From NCBI RefSeq assembly GCF_020923495.1, contig NZ_CP064048.1:2497501-2561500 (forward strand): a stretch of DNA of 64,000 nucleotides. The letters are read 5' to 3'. A program made the position numbers and the translations under genes. The stretch comes from Brevibacillus sedimenti (GTDB taxonomy: Bacteria; Bacillota; Bacilli; Brevibacillales; Brevibacillaceae). This document shows, one piece after another, positions 26,894 to 35,678 of the stretch. The notes beneath the pieces were generated by a model. That model had not been told where the DNA came from. It saw only the letters and a list, made by a program, of their open reading frames with translations, and ran no database searches. Numbering within the stretch: position 1 is the stretch's first letter; the number at the start of each line of letters is the position of its first letter.

Positions 26894-27727
26894 TCAGTCG
26901 GGCGGCGTCTCAAGATGGCGGGCCATGTGCTCGCGATCTTCGGCAAATTTGGCGTGCGTGCGTTCAAACACCTGCCGAAACATGCCAGGCACGGCTTCGC
27001 GCAGGGGGATCAGCCCTTCGCCGGTGATGCCGCCCGGTACGCAGACCCGCTCCTGAAGCGCGGACAGGGTAAACATCTCCTGTTTCAACAGGTCGGCCAT
27101 GCCAATGAGCATCTGAGACGTCAGATAAGCGGCGGCTTCTTCGGAGATGCCGGTTTTTTCGACGGCGGCATTGATCATCTCGCGCAGGATATAGCTGACA
27201 AAGGCTGGGCCGCAGCTGGCGATGTCGGACGCGATGCGCAAAAACGGCTCCGCCACTTCCACCGGATTGCTGATCTGGGAGAAGAGGTCCAGTATGCCTT
27301 CCCGCGTGTCACTGTCGATTCTTGACCCAAATTCAAACAGGCTGACGCCGCTGCCGGCTGCATTCGTAATGCTGGGCACCATACGGGCAACGGCGCAGGG
27401 GACGAGCGATTCCAGCTGTTTCAAACTGACGGGGCTGGTGATCGTCAGCAGGGTGTGTTCCGGCGTAAGTGCCGGAAGAGTCTGTTCCAATGCTTGCCTG
27501 TATTCGAACGGTTTGACGCACAGCAGCAGCACACGGGCACCGCGGGCAACGTCGGCGTTGCTGGCAGCTACGGTCAGTCCGGGGTGACGTTCGGCCAACC
27601 ATTCCGCTTTGGCGGGGGTGCGATTGCTCGCAATGATCTGGCCGGGAGACAGGGCTTTGGCCGCGAGCAGGGCTTCGATCAGCATGCTGCCCATGTTGCC
27701 CGTGCCGATAAACCCGATCCTGTCCAT
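26894..27727 (-). CDS. comER: ComER, pyrroline-5-carboxylate reductase-like late competence/sporulation protein
   Basis: 277 aa from ATG 27727; a second ATG six bases upstream abuts the GGGAGGA site and is less likely. Rossmann motif IGFIGTGNMG and the ProC-like CGPAFVSYI and GGITGEGL segments. ComER resembles ProC but its reaction is unproven; in Bacillus it affects sporulation entry and competence. Lies 65 bases downstream of comEA on the same strand, whereas in B. subtilis comER is divergent from comEA. Confidence 0.85.
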   Translation of the reverse strand: MDRIGFIGTGNMGSMLIEALLAAKALSPGQIIASNRTPAKAEWLAERHPGLTVAASNADVARGARVLLLCVKPFEYRQALEQTLPALTPEHTLLTITSPVSLKQLESLVPCAVARMVPSITNAAGSGVSLFEFGSRIDSDTREGILDLFSQISNPVEVAEPFLRIASDIASCGPAFVSYILREMINAAVEKTGISEEAAAYLTSQMLIGMADLLKQEMFTLSALQERVCVPGGITGEGLIPLREAVPGMFRQVFERTHAKFAEDREHMARHLETPPD

Positions 27728-27792
27728 GTCCATTCCTCCCTCGCTGGTTCTCTCCCCATTGTATGTGTACAGGAGACGGAACATGACCATCA

Positions 27793-28617
27793 CTAGCGGA
27801 CGCGGATGTGATCCTTCAGGCGCTGGTACATCTTGTCGCCGATGCCGCTGATTCGTTTCAATTCCTCCGGCGAACGGAACGCTCCGTGTTCTGTCCGGTA
27901 GGCCAGGATTGCCTTGGCCCGCGCTTCGCCAATTCCGGGCAGCGTCATTAATTCTTCCAGACTGGCAGTATTGAGATTGACGGGCTGTGCGCCGCCAGCT
28001 TTTCCGCCCCCGGAAGCGCCGGTCGAACTCCCCGCGGCTGCGCTGCCGAGCGAACTGCCCGTTCCCACTGTTTCCACGATTGCGGAGTGGGCCGCCGCCT
28101 GGCCGCAGGGAGAGGCCGGACTGCCTTTGGCCGGCACCAGGACAGCGCTGCCGTCCGTCAGCGGTTCGGCCAGATTGATCTGCTCCACGTCGGCATCCGG
28201 CGCGGGTCCTCCTGCCCGGGCAATGGCGTCGGCGACCCGAGCCCCGGCCTCAAACTGGTACAGCCCGGGCTGCTTTACCTTACCTTTGACGTCCACGAAC
28301 AGGGGAGGAGCGCCTGTATCGCGCGGCTGCCCCTGATGTGCCACGTCCTGCCGAGGAGCAGGAACGGCCCCGACCGCGCCTGGTGGATCGGACAAGTGTT
28401 GTTGTGTACCGGCAGTAGAAGGCGGCTCGACCGAAGCGGACGTTTCGCCCGATGCAGATTGGCCGTCCCCGACAGAGGCAAACGCTTCCTGCAGCGGCAG
28501 GTCCGCTGTCGTCCCAGCCTGCTGCGCATGGTACAGCCAGATGCTGATGCCCACAAACAGGATGACGGCTGCGGCGATCGCGATGCGCCGGTATCGTTCC
28601 CACCATTCGTAAAGCAT
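27793..28617 (-). CDS. comEA: competence DNA receptor ComEA
   Basis: 274 aa from ATG 28617, AAGGGGG 7 bases upstream. One N-terminal membrane anchor (about 11-28), a Gln/Ser/Pro-rich stalk, an SLBB domain (FVDVKGKVKQPGLYQ onward), then a long Gly/Ala/Ser linker and two helix-hairpin-helix motifs (LMTLPGIGEARAKAI; LKRISGIGDKMYQRL). Binds double-stranded DNA outside the membrane and hands it to ComEC. The stalk and linker are longer than in B. subtilis ComEA (205 aa). Confidence 0.93.
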   Translation of the reverse strand: MLYEWWERYRRIAIAAAVILFVGISIWLYHAQQAGTTADLPLQEAFASVGDGQSASGETSASVEPPSTAGTQQHLSDPPGAVGAVPAPRQDVAHQGQPRDTGAPPLFVDVKGKVKQPGLYQFEAGARVADAIARAGGPAPDADVEQINLAEPLTDGSAVLVPAKGSPASPCGQAAAHSAIVETVGTGSSLGSAAAGSSTGASGGGKAGGAQPVNLNTASLEELMTLPGIGEARAKAILAYRTEHGAFRSPEELKRISGIGDKMYQRLKDHIRVR

Positions 28618-28727
28618 AAAAAAACCCCCTTGCGTCTCGTCCGGCATGCCGTGAAGGCGTCATAAGGCTCTCTATCCGGATGCTACAAAAAGACAGCAGG
28701 GGTGTGCAAATGATATGCAAACCATTG

Positions 28728-28767
28728 AAAAACGGCCCCGCCCGAAGCATCTTTGGGCGAAGCCGTT
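28728..28767 (-). terminator. terminator of asnB
   Basis: Minus-strand hairpin from AACGGC..CGCCC (28731-28743) with GGGCG..GCCGTT (28755-28767), followed by T residues (A run 28728-28732 on the plus strand). Confidence 0.65.
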
Positions 28768-28783
28768 TGGTCAGGTGTTGGTG

Positions 28784-30709
28784 TTATCCCAAGTTTTGCA
28801 GCGATTCTTTTTTGCGGCGAATTTCCACGCTGGGGCTGACATACGGTCCAAAGTTGTATTTCTGCTCGATAAAGATCTGATGCCACAGCATGAAGATCAA
28901 AATCGTCCAGATTTTGCGGCTGTAGTCGGCGTTGCCTTCGCGATGCTCATCCAGCATGTACAGAACGTACGCCTTGTTGATCAAATCGTCCACCTTGGAT
29001 TCGAAGATGATCTCCTTGGCCCACTTGTAAAAGTGGTTTTTCAGCCAGTGGCGCGTCGGCACAGGAAAGCCCAGCTTTTTGCGCGTCTTGATTTCCGGCG
29101 GGAGAAAATCTTTCATCGCTTCACGAAGCACGTGCTTGGTGGTGCCGTTGGCGATCTTGTACTTGGTCGGGATGGTTGCGGCAAATTCGAACACCTTGAC
29201 GTCGATGAACGGAACGCGCAGCTCCAGCGAGTTGGCCATCGTCATCTTGTCCGCTTTCATCAGGATGTTGCCGCGCAGCCAGGTGTGAATGTCCAGGTAC
29301 TGCATTTTGGTGACGTCGTCGTACGCACTCGCCCGTTTGTAGATCTCTTCCGTGACCGTCCACGGGGAACGGTACTCCTCGGAGCGGCGAATATCAGCCA
29401 TGACGACTCGTTCCTTCATCTCTTCGGTAAAGATCAGGGCGTTGCCAAAGAAGCGTTCTTCCACCGTCTTCGAACCGCGGATCAGGAAGTTTTTGCCCTT
29501 GACCTGTTCCGGCAGCTTTTCTGCAAGATAGCGGATGGAATGGCGCATCCAGCCGGGCATCCGGGAGAACATGCGCAGCGAGTGCGGTTCGCGGTAGATG
29601 TTGTAGCCGCCGAAAAATTCGTCGGCGCCTTCTCCGGAGAGCACCACAGTGACGTGTTCGCTGGCCATCTGCGCGACGAAATAGAGAAGGATGGCGGACG
29701 GGTCGGCCACCGGTTCGTCCTGGTGCCAGACGAGACGGGGAAGTTCGTCCATGTAGCGCTGCGCGTTGACGACCAGTTCGTGGTGTTCGGTGCCGAGATA
29801 TTGGGCGGTACGGCGGGCGTAATCCAGCTCGCTGTAACCGGGTATGTCAGAGCCGACGGAGAACGTCTTCACCGGTTCAAACGTACGCAGCATGCCGACA
29901 ATGCTGCTGGAGTCGACGCCGCTGGACAGAAATGCGCCGCGCGGTACCTCGCTGACGCGGTGTTTGTCGACGGATTCGAGCAGAATGCTGCGCGTGCCTT
30001 CCACAAAGTAGGAGAACGGCTTGCTTTCGTCCGGCTTGAACTCGACATCCCAGTAGCGCTGCAGTCGAATCTGGTCGTTCTCAATCACGAACGAGTGGGC
30101 GGGCGGGATGCGGTAGATGCCCTGGTACATCGTTTCCGGATCGGGCACGTATTGAAACGTCAAGTAATGATAAAACGCGGTGTGGTTTACTTCCCTGCTG
30201 ACTCCGGGCAGTTCCAGGAGGCTCTTGATCTCGCTGCCCACGGCGATCGCGTCATTCGTCTCCACGTAGTAGAGCGGCTTAATGCCGAAGTGGTCGCGTG
30301 CGCCGAAAAGCCGCTTGTTGCGGGAGTCCCAGATGGTAAAACCAAACATCCCGCGCAGGTGTTTCGGTGCATCCATTCCCACCTCTTCATACAGGTGCAG
30401 AATGGTTTCGATATCGGAATCGGTATGGAAAACGTGTCCGCACCCCTTCAACCAGTGCTGCAGTTCCTTGTAGTTGTAGATTTCGCCGTTGCCGATAATC
30501 CAGATGTCACGCGTCTCGTTGAACAGCGGTTGATGGCCGCCTTCCACGTCAATGATGCTCAAACGACGAAAGCCCAGGGCGATGTTGTCTTCCAGGTGAA
30601 AGCCATCATCGTCTGGACCGCGGTGCAGGATGACACGCGTCATCGCGCCGATCGTCTCTTGGGCGACGGGCGCTTGGCGCTTGTTGTAGATTGATACGAT
30701 TCCACACAT
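28784..30709 (-). CDS. asnB: asparagine synthetase B, glutamine-hydrolysing
   Basis: 641 aa. Cys2 after the start Met is the glutaminase nucleophile (MCGIVSIYNK), with RGPDDDG and GNGEIYNY completing that domain. The synthetase domain has the pyrophosphate loop SSGVDSS, LSGEGADEFFGGYNIYRE and KADKMTMANSLELRVPF. Forms asparagine from aspartate with Gln and ATP. Best matches AsnB of B. subtilis (632 aa) in its C-terminal portion. It sits between comEB and comEA on the minus strand, a place normally occupied only by com genes. Confidence 0.94.
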   Translation of the reverse strand: MCGIVSIYNKRQAPVAQETIGAMTRVILHRGPDDDGFHLEDNIALGFRRLSIIDVEGGHQPLFNETRDIWIIGNGEIYNYKELQHWLKGCGHVFHTDSDIETILHLYEEVGMDAPKHLRGMFGFTIWDSRNKRLFGARDHFGIKPLYYVETNDAIAVGSEIKSLLELPGVSREVNHTAFYHYLTFQYVPDPETMYQGIYRIPPAHSFVIENDQIRLQRYWDVEFKPDESKPFSYFVEGTRSILLESVDKHRVSEVPRGAFLSSGVDSSSIVGMLRTFEPVKTFSVGSDIPGYSELDYARRTAQYLGTEHHELVVNAQRYMDELPRLVWHQDEPVADPSAILLYFVAQMASEHVTVVLSGEGADEFFGGYNIYREPHSLRMFSRMPGWMRHSIRYLAEKLPEQVKGKNFLIRGSKTVEERFFGNALIFTEEMKERVVMADIRRSEEYRSPWTVTEEIYKRASAYDDVTKMQYLDIHTWLRGNILMKADKMTMANSLELRVPFIDVKVFEFAATIPTKYKIANGTTKHVLREAMKDFLPPEIKTRKKLGFPVPTRHWLKNHFYKWAKEIIFESKVDDLINKAYVLYMLDEHREGNADYSRKIWTILIFMLWHQIFIEQKYNFGPYVSPSVEIRRKKESLQNLG

Positions 30710-30853
30710 ATGAAATGACTCTTCCTCTCACTGATTGCTCTAGCTAACTCTATCATGGATTGACGGTCAACGCAATCGCTCCGAATGCCCAAGCTGACTC
30801 CGTAGCAAGTGCAGTCCCCGAGGGTACCGTGACTCAGACACCACGCGTGATTG

Positions 30854-30887
30854 AAAACGGGCAGGTCGTGTACGCCGCCCGGTTTTT
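30854..30887 (-). terminator. probable terminator of comEB
   Basis: AAAACGGGC (30854-30862) can pair with GCCCGGTTTT (30877-30886) with one bulged G; the minus-strand product ends in TTTTC. It lies 47 bases past the comEB stop. Confidence 0.45.
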
Positions 30888-30933
30888 CGGACGGGAGCTT
30901 GGGGCGGGAAATGCCTCGCTTCATCCACGAGCG

Positions 30934-31365
30934 TCAATTACTCTGCACCGGTTGCGGCGGCATGTGGACGACTTCCAGATCCTTGAGAAAGTACCGGTTC
31001 CATTTGTTTGGGTAGGCATGGCGGTAGACAATTCGCTTGATGCCAACCTGGGCCAGGATTTTGGAGCAGTTTTCGCACGGTTCATGCGTCACGTAGGCGG
31101 TGGCACCCTTGAGGCTGTCCCGGTCTGCGTGCAGGCAGGCGTTTGTCTCAGCATGGATAGTCCGATGGCAGCGGTTGTCGTCTCCCAGAAGACAGCCTGC
31201 GTCTTCGCAGTGATCGTGTCCGTGGATGGAACCGTTGTAGCCGGTGGCGATGATGTGCTTGTCCTTCACGATAACGCAGCCGACGTGAAGTCTGTTGCAC
31301 GTGGAACGGGCTGACACCTGCTCGGCAATGTCCAGGAAGTATTCATCCCAACTTTTCCTCGTCAT
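30934..31365 (-). CDS. comEB: dCMP deaminase family protein ComEB
   Basis: 143 aa from ATG 31365 behind GGGAGGA; the frame is open further upstream but unsupported. Zinc-deaminase motifs HAETNACLHA and EPCENCSK, plus HC residues in the dCMP-deaminase insertion (HDHCEDAGCLLGDDNRCHRT). Converts dCMP to dUMP. In B. subtilis comEB is not needed for DNA uptake, although it lies in the comE operon. Here it points away from comEC. Confidence 0.93.
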   Translation of the reverse strand: MTRKSWDEYFLDIAEQVSARSTCNRLHVGCVIVKDKHIIATGYNGSIHGHDHCEDAGCLLGDDNRCHRTIHAETNACLHADRDSLKGATAYVTHEPCENCSKILAQVGIKRIVYRHAYPNKWNRYFLKDLEVVHMPPQPVQSN

Positions 31366-31493
31366 GACTGTCCTCCCTCTGAGCGAACCATGCGGGTCTG
31401 TTATTGCTGGCACGCTTTTTTTGCACTGTTTTTTTGTCCCATCCCCCTTGTGTACACTCGATGTCTCAGACACGTGACACGGGGGTGTCGTTG

Positions 31494-33878
31494 GTGAGTG
31501 TTTTTACCGTGAGCCTTGCGGCAGTCTGCGGGCTGCTGGCGGGGGCCTGCCTGCAAACCGCCTGGCTGGCACTATTAGCCGCCGCTGCGTCGGCAGTGTG
31601 CCTCTTTCTGCCCCGCCCGCATCGCACGCGGATGCTTTATCATTCTCTCATTTGTATTCTAGCAGGTCTTTACTTTCAAGGGTACGACTATCTCCAGCGT
31701 TCGACGCTGCTGCCGTTGGCGGAGGACGGCGAGTCGATCGCGGTCGCCGGTGTCATTGATTCGCCAGTGAAGCGCGACGGCGATACGGCCCGGTTTTTTC
31801 TGTCGGTCGAAACATGGGGGAAAACCGGGCGGCAGATGACCGACATGGCGACAGCGGAGAGGATCGCCCTGCGGGTCCGCTTGTCCCGTGAGCCGGAAGC
31901 GCATGAGGTGGAACGGTGGATGCAGGGCAGCCGCCTGTCGGCTACGGTCCGGCTGTCGCTGCCGTCGTCGGCCCGCAACCCCCATGCGTTTGACTACGCC
32001 CGCTATCTGCGGTGGCAGGGCGTGCGTATCGTGGCGAAAGCGGAGTACGGCGACGTCCGGATGGAGCCGGCCGAGTCGGGTGTAATGATGCTGTTTCGGC
32101 GGTGGCAGACGACAGCTGCCGACCGCATTGCCCTGCTGTTTCCAGACCAGGAAGCAGCCGGTTACATGCAATCGCTGCTGTTGGGCATCACGGACGGGGT
32201 GTCGCCGGCAACGGAAGAGATGTACGACAACCTTGGCTTGAGTCACGTGCTGGCCATTTCCGGGCTGCACGTGACGCTGGTGAGCGGGATGTTCGTGTGG
32301 ATCGCAGAGCGGGCGGGGATGCCGCGCCGGACGGCCCTGGTGCTGACGACAGTGCTGCTTGTCGGCTATGTCCTAATCGTGGGGGCCAGTGCCTCCGCGG
32401 TGCGCGCCGGCATCATGGGAGCGATCGGCCTGCTCTGTCAGGCTGGAGCCCGGCAGACGGAGGGAAGGCAGGTGTGGGGGTGGGCGCTGCTGTTGATGCT
32501 GGCGTTCAATCCGTACTACTTGTGGCACCTGGGGTTCCAGCTCTCGTTTGGCGTGACACTGGGGCTGATTGTGCTCGTGCCCGTCGGCCGCCAGTTTTTC
32601 ACGCGGGGGCCCGAGTGGCTGCGCACGTCGTTGGCCGTCACCTTTGCCGCGCAGGCTGTCTCGTTCCCGTTTCTCATTTACCATTTTCATCAGTTTTCAC
32701 CGCTCTCCTGGCTGGTCAACCTGCTGGCCGTGCCGCTGCTTTCAATGGTGGTGCTGCCTGCAGGCTACCTCGCGCTATTGCTCGGACTGATTCACCCGGC
32801 GCTGGCCGTGCTGCCCGCCCAGCTGGCTTCCGCGCTGCTGGACTGGCTGCACGGGCCGCTGTTTTGGCTGGAGGCGCAGACCGTGCCGTTTTCCCATTGG
32901 CCGCATCCCCAGTGGTGGTGGATCGTGCTGTACGGGCTTTTTCTCGCGGCACTGCCTGTATTGTGGTGGCGAGGCTACCATCGTCCGAGGGACCGCTGGC
33001 TGTATGCGGGCCTGTTTCTGTTGCTGCTCGTGGCCGCGAGACAGCCGTTCGCCGGCGGGGACGAAGTGCGGATCACGTTTCTTGACGTCGATCAAGGAGA
33101 TTCTATCGTTGTCGAAGTTGGTAAAAAGAAGGTATACTTAATAGATGCGGGTGGAACACCCCGGTACCCAGCCAGGGAATCCTGGCGGGAGCGACGTGAT
33201 CCGTTTGATGTGGGGAAAGACGTCGTGTTGCCTTTTTTGCGAGCGCGGGGGATCGAACGGATCGACCATGTGGTAATGACGCACGGGGATCACGACCACA
33301 TCGGAGGGATGGCAGCGCTGGTGCCGCACTTTACATTTGGCTCGGTGCTTGTCAACGGTTCACCTCCCCGTGACGAGGAAGCCGCGATTCTCGAACGTTT
33401 CCGCGCAAAACGCGTACCTGTCCTGACCGGAAGGCCTGGGCAGACATGGACGGATGTACCCGGTGTGGAGTGGGCCTGGCTTCACCCGGACGGAGATTTG
33501 ACACATACGGGCAACGATGCTTCTGTCGTGCTTCGTCTTACCGCTTATGGCACGACTGTTTTGTTTACTGGCGATATTGAACGGTCAGGGGAAGAGCGGC
33601 TGCTTGCCCGCAGCCTGCTGTCGCCCGTCGATGTATTGAAAGTGGCGCATCACGGCAGCAGCACATCCAGCTCTCCCGCTTTTCTGGCCGCAGCAAAACC
33701 GCGAGCCGCCGTCATTTCGGCCGGCCGAAACAACCGCTACGGGCATCCCTCGCCCGTCGTGGTCAAGCGTTTGATGGATACAGGGGCAAATGTTTACCGA
33801 ACGGATCTGCATGGGGCAGTCACCCTGGTCATACGCAGGGGAGCGGTGCACTGGCAAACGCAAATTACCGATACATAA
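31494..33878 (+). CDS. comEC: ComEC/Rec2 DNA-uptake channel with metallo-beta-lactamase-like domain
   Basis: 794 aa from GTG 31494 (GGGGGTG 6 bases upstream); ATG 31461 and TTG 31491 are alternatives. An N-terminal pair of membrane helices, an OB-like extracellular domain (about 60-200), and a polytopic competence domain containing the signature LSHVLAISGLHVTLVSG. A C-terminal metallo-hydrolase domain carries HGDHDHIGG and VAHHGS. It moves single-stranded DNA across the membrane; the hydrolase domain probably degrades the second strand. Divergently transcribed from comEB. Confidence 0.94.
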   Translation: MSVFTVSLAAVCGLLAGACLQTAWLALLAAAASAVCLFLPRPHRTRMLYHSLICILAGLYFQGYDYLQRSTLLPLAEDGESIAVAGVIDSPVKRDGDTARFFLSVETWGKTGRQMTDMATAERIALRVRLSREPEAHEVERWMQGSRLSATVRLSLPSSARNPHAFDYARYLRWQGVRIVAKAEYGDVRMEPAESGVMMLFRRWQTTAADRIALLFPDQEAAGYMQSLLLGITDGVSPATEEMYDNLGLSHVLAISGLHVTLVSGMFVWIAERAGMPRRTALVLTTVLLVGYVLIVGASASAVRAGIMGAIGLLCQAGARQTEGRQVWGWALLLMLAFNPYYLWHLGFQLSFGVTLGLIVLVPVGRQFFTRGPEWLRTSLAVTFAAQAVSFPFLIYHFHQFSPLSWLVNLLAVPLLSMVVLPAGYLALLLGLIHPALAVLPAQLASALLDWLHGPLFWLEAQTVPFSHWPHPQWWWIVLYGLFLAALPVLWWRGYHRPRDRWLYAGLFLLLLVAARQPFAGGDEVRITFLDVDQGDSIVVEVGKKKVYLIDAGGTPRYPARESWRERRDPFDVGKDVVLPFLRARGIERIDHVVMTHGDHDHIGGMAALVPHFTFGSVLVNGSPPRDEEAAILERFRAKRVPVLTGRPGQTWTDVPGVEWAWLHPDGDLTHTGNDASVVLRLTAYGTTVLFTGDIERSGEERLLARSLLSPVDVLKVAHHGSSTSSSPAFLAAAKPRAAVISAGRNNRYGHPSPVVVKRLMDTGANVYRTDLHGAVTLVIRRGAVHWQTQITDT

Positions 33879-33883
33879 ATGCT

Positions 33884-33910
33884 TGCAACCTTTTTCAGCA
33901 GCGCCCCGTC
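33884..33910 (+). promoter_or_regulatory. ECF-type promoter, probable autoregulation
   Basis: TGCAAC (33884-33889), exactly 17 bases, CGTC (33907-33910), just upstream of the ECF sigma gene. It fits the AAC/CGTC pattern of SigW/SigX-class promoters, with one substitution in the -35 (consensus TGAAAC or TGTAAC). Confidence 0.6.
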
Positions 33911-33930
33911 TGTAGGAGGGAGAGGAGATT

Positions 33931-34479
33931 ATGCGAGAGGCAGAGCTGATCAGGATGGCGCAAGCCGGGGATCACGACGCGCTTGTCGAGCTGCTCCGAT
34001 CGATTGAGGCCTCTGTTTACCGCAGCGCTTATTATATCCTAGGAAATGAACAGGACGCTCTCGATGCCTCCCAGGAAGCGTTGATCCGGATTTATCGAAA
34101 GCTGGACACGTACCAGGAAAAGGCAAGGTTTTCCACATGGGTGCAACGGATCGTCAACAACGTTTGCATGGATAAATTTCGCGCCATGAAGGAAACGGTC
34201 TCGATTGACGAGCATGAGCTCATCATCCCTGATCGAAACAACGTAGAAGATGAAATCCTTCTCACCAGTTTGTCGAGCGATATTCAGCAGGCGATCAAAA
34301 AACTGCCCAATCAGTACCGCATGGTGGTGGTGCTCCGCTATCTTGAGGATTTGTCCTACCAAGAGATTGCCGAGACATTGGATCTGCCGCTGAATACGGT
34401 CAAGTCGTATTTGTTTCGGGCCAGACAACAACTGCAGGAGTTGTTGCACGACTATCAGAAAGGGGGGATCGGTAGATGA
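33931..34479 (+). CDS. ECF-family RNA polymerase sigma factor
   Basis: 182 aa behind GGAGGGAGAGGAG. Region 2 includes DALDASQEALIRIYRKLDTY and RFSTWVQRIVNNVCMDKFR; region 4 is LPNQYRMVVVLRYLEDLSYQEIAETLDLPLNTVKSYLFRARQQL. Directs a stress or envelope regulon, as ECF factors paired with membrane anti-sigmas usually do. Resembles the SigW branch but no precise orthologue is claimed. Its ATGA overlap with the anti-sigma gene couples translation. Confidence 0.92.
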   Translation: MREAELIRMAQAGDHDALVELLRSIEASVYRSAYYILGNEQDALDASQEALIRIYRKLDTYQEKARFSTWVQRIVNNVCMDKFRAMKETVSIDEHELIIPDRNNVEDEILLTSLSSDIQQAIKKLPNQYRMVVVLRYLEDLSYQEIAETLDLPLNTVKSYLFRARQQLQELLHDYQKGGIGR

Positions 34480-35330
34480 TAGATGAAGAAGTCTGGGAGT
34501 GGATGCAGCGGGATATGGATGGGGACCTCTCACCGGAAGAGCGGGAAAAGCTGTTTGCCATGCTCCGGAACAATCCCGATCTGCAGCTTGCGTACGACCG
34601 TTTGAAACGAGTCTCTGAGCAGTTGGAACAACTTCCCCCTGTCACACCACCATACAGCCTGGTGGACGCGATCCTACCGCAGTTGGAGTCAGAATCGGTC
34701 CGGCCGGCAGAAGCATCATCCCCTAAGCGGGAATCTCTGCCCAAGCTGGAGGTGAAACAGGCGGCGTCTGCCACCGAGAAATCGTCGAAGTGGCGGCGGG
34801 CGTACGTCTGGATGGCCCGGATCGGAAGCGGTGCAGTTGCCGCCTGTCTGCTCGTATTTCTGCTCTTTATGGGCAGCAGCGATCAGCAGCAGAACTCGGA
34901 CGATTACCAGCAAGGTTCGACGGCTGGCGAAGAAACGCCTGAGGTGGCGCCTGCCGTGTTTGGTCCGCCTGTGCCCCCAAAGAGCACTCATTCATCATCA
35001 GTAACAACAACGGGGGAGCAGCAGACGAAACCGGCGAAGAAGGTAAAATCGCAGACGACAGAGAAAAAAGAGCAAAAGACCAAGACAGAAACTAAAACGC
35101 CACCTGCAAAGCAAACCGTCCAACCGAAAAAGCAGGTGGAACCCAAACCGCCCGTAAGGCCAGTCATCGATCCGCAGGAAGAAAAGCCGGTGTTTCCGAT
35201 TGGCCTGGAAGAAAAGGACGACAGCAAGTCGGACAGAAACGAAAAAAAAGTGCGTGATGACGACGACCGCGACGAAGATGATGACGACAAGTCCGGCGGC
35301 AACAGAGGGAAATCGCGCGACAGAGACTGA
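34476..35330 (+). CDS. membrane anti-sigma factor with a long charged extracytoplasmic tail
   Basis: 284 aa. Residues 1-55 (EEVWEWMQRDMDGDLSPEER onward) look like the helical anti-sigma domain, but the His/Cys zinc ligands of classical ZAS domains are absent. One membrane helix (about 112-132). The outer part is almost entirely low-complexity: Lys/Thr/Gln/Pro-rich, then an Asp/Lys/Arg-rich end. It should hold the upstream ECF factor at the membrane until cleaved, which is inferred from the pairing. No folded sensor domain is visible. Confidence 0.82.
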   Translation: MIDEEVWEWMQRDMDGDLSPEEREKLFAMLRNNPDLQLAYDRLKRVSEQLEQLPPVTPPYSLVDAILPQLESESVRPAEASSPKRESLPKLEVKQAASATEKSSKWRRAYVWMARIGSGAVAACLLVFLLFMGSSDQQQNSDDYQQGSTAGEETPEVAPAVFGPPVPPKSTHSSSVTTTGEQQTKPAKKVKSQTTEKKEQKTKTETKTPPAKQTVQPKKQVEPKPPVRPVIDPQEEKPVFPIGLEEKDDSKSDRNEKKVRDDDDRDEDDDDKSGGNRGKSRDRD

Positions 35331-35678
35331 CGCCCCCTTTGCGTGTGCAGTGTTCGTGCGTTCGTGACAAACGCGCTTTTTGCAATTGGACCGGCACCGG
35401 CAGGGAAGGAACTGCGTATATTGCAGTATCCAGCACCCCCTGCTTACCGTTTCAGGAGAAGGCATCCCGGGACTTCTCCCAGAACGTTTACATAGAGGTG
35501 CCCATATGAAAAACCGCAGCGATCCAGGCTGCGGTTTTTCGTTTCGCTCTGCAGGAGCGCGTCGCCTTGAGAAAAAACGGGCCTTTGTCCGCCCATGCCG
35601 GTGATCGAGACATCCGCGGTGCCCGTTGCGCGCATCTGTGCTATAATAACCCAGGAATACGAAGGAGGAGGAGAAGCC
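35331..35678. other. 348-bp intergenic region before holA
   Basis: Contains the terminator at 35509-35539 and, upstream of holA, an extended -10 TGCTATAAT (35639-35647) with no clear -35. A GGAGAAG/CTTCTCC inverted repeat (35455-35479 area) is the only other structure seen. No gene is supported. Confidence 0.5.
35509..35539 (+). terminator. terminator of the ECF sigma/anti-sigma operon
   Basis: AAAAACCGCAGC (35509-35520), loop GATCCAG, GCTGCGGTTTTT (35528-35539): a perfect 12-bp stem with a U tail. Confidence 0.85.

Noticed and set aside
28715-30694. Very long open frame (about 660 codons) opposite asnB
   Set aside because: It is antisense to a fully conserved asnB with all motifs. High G+C codon bias leaves few antisense stops; no ribosome site or recognisable domain.
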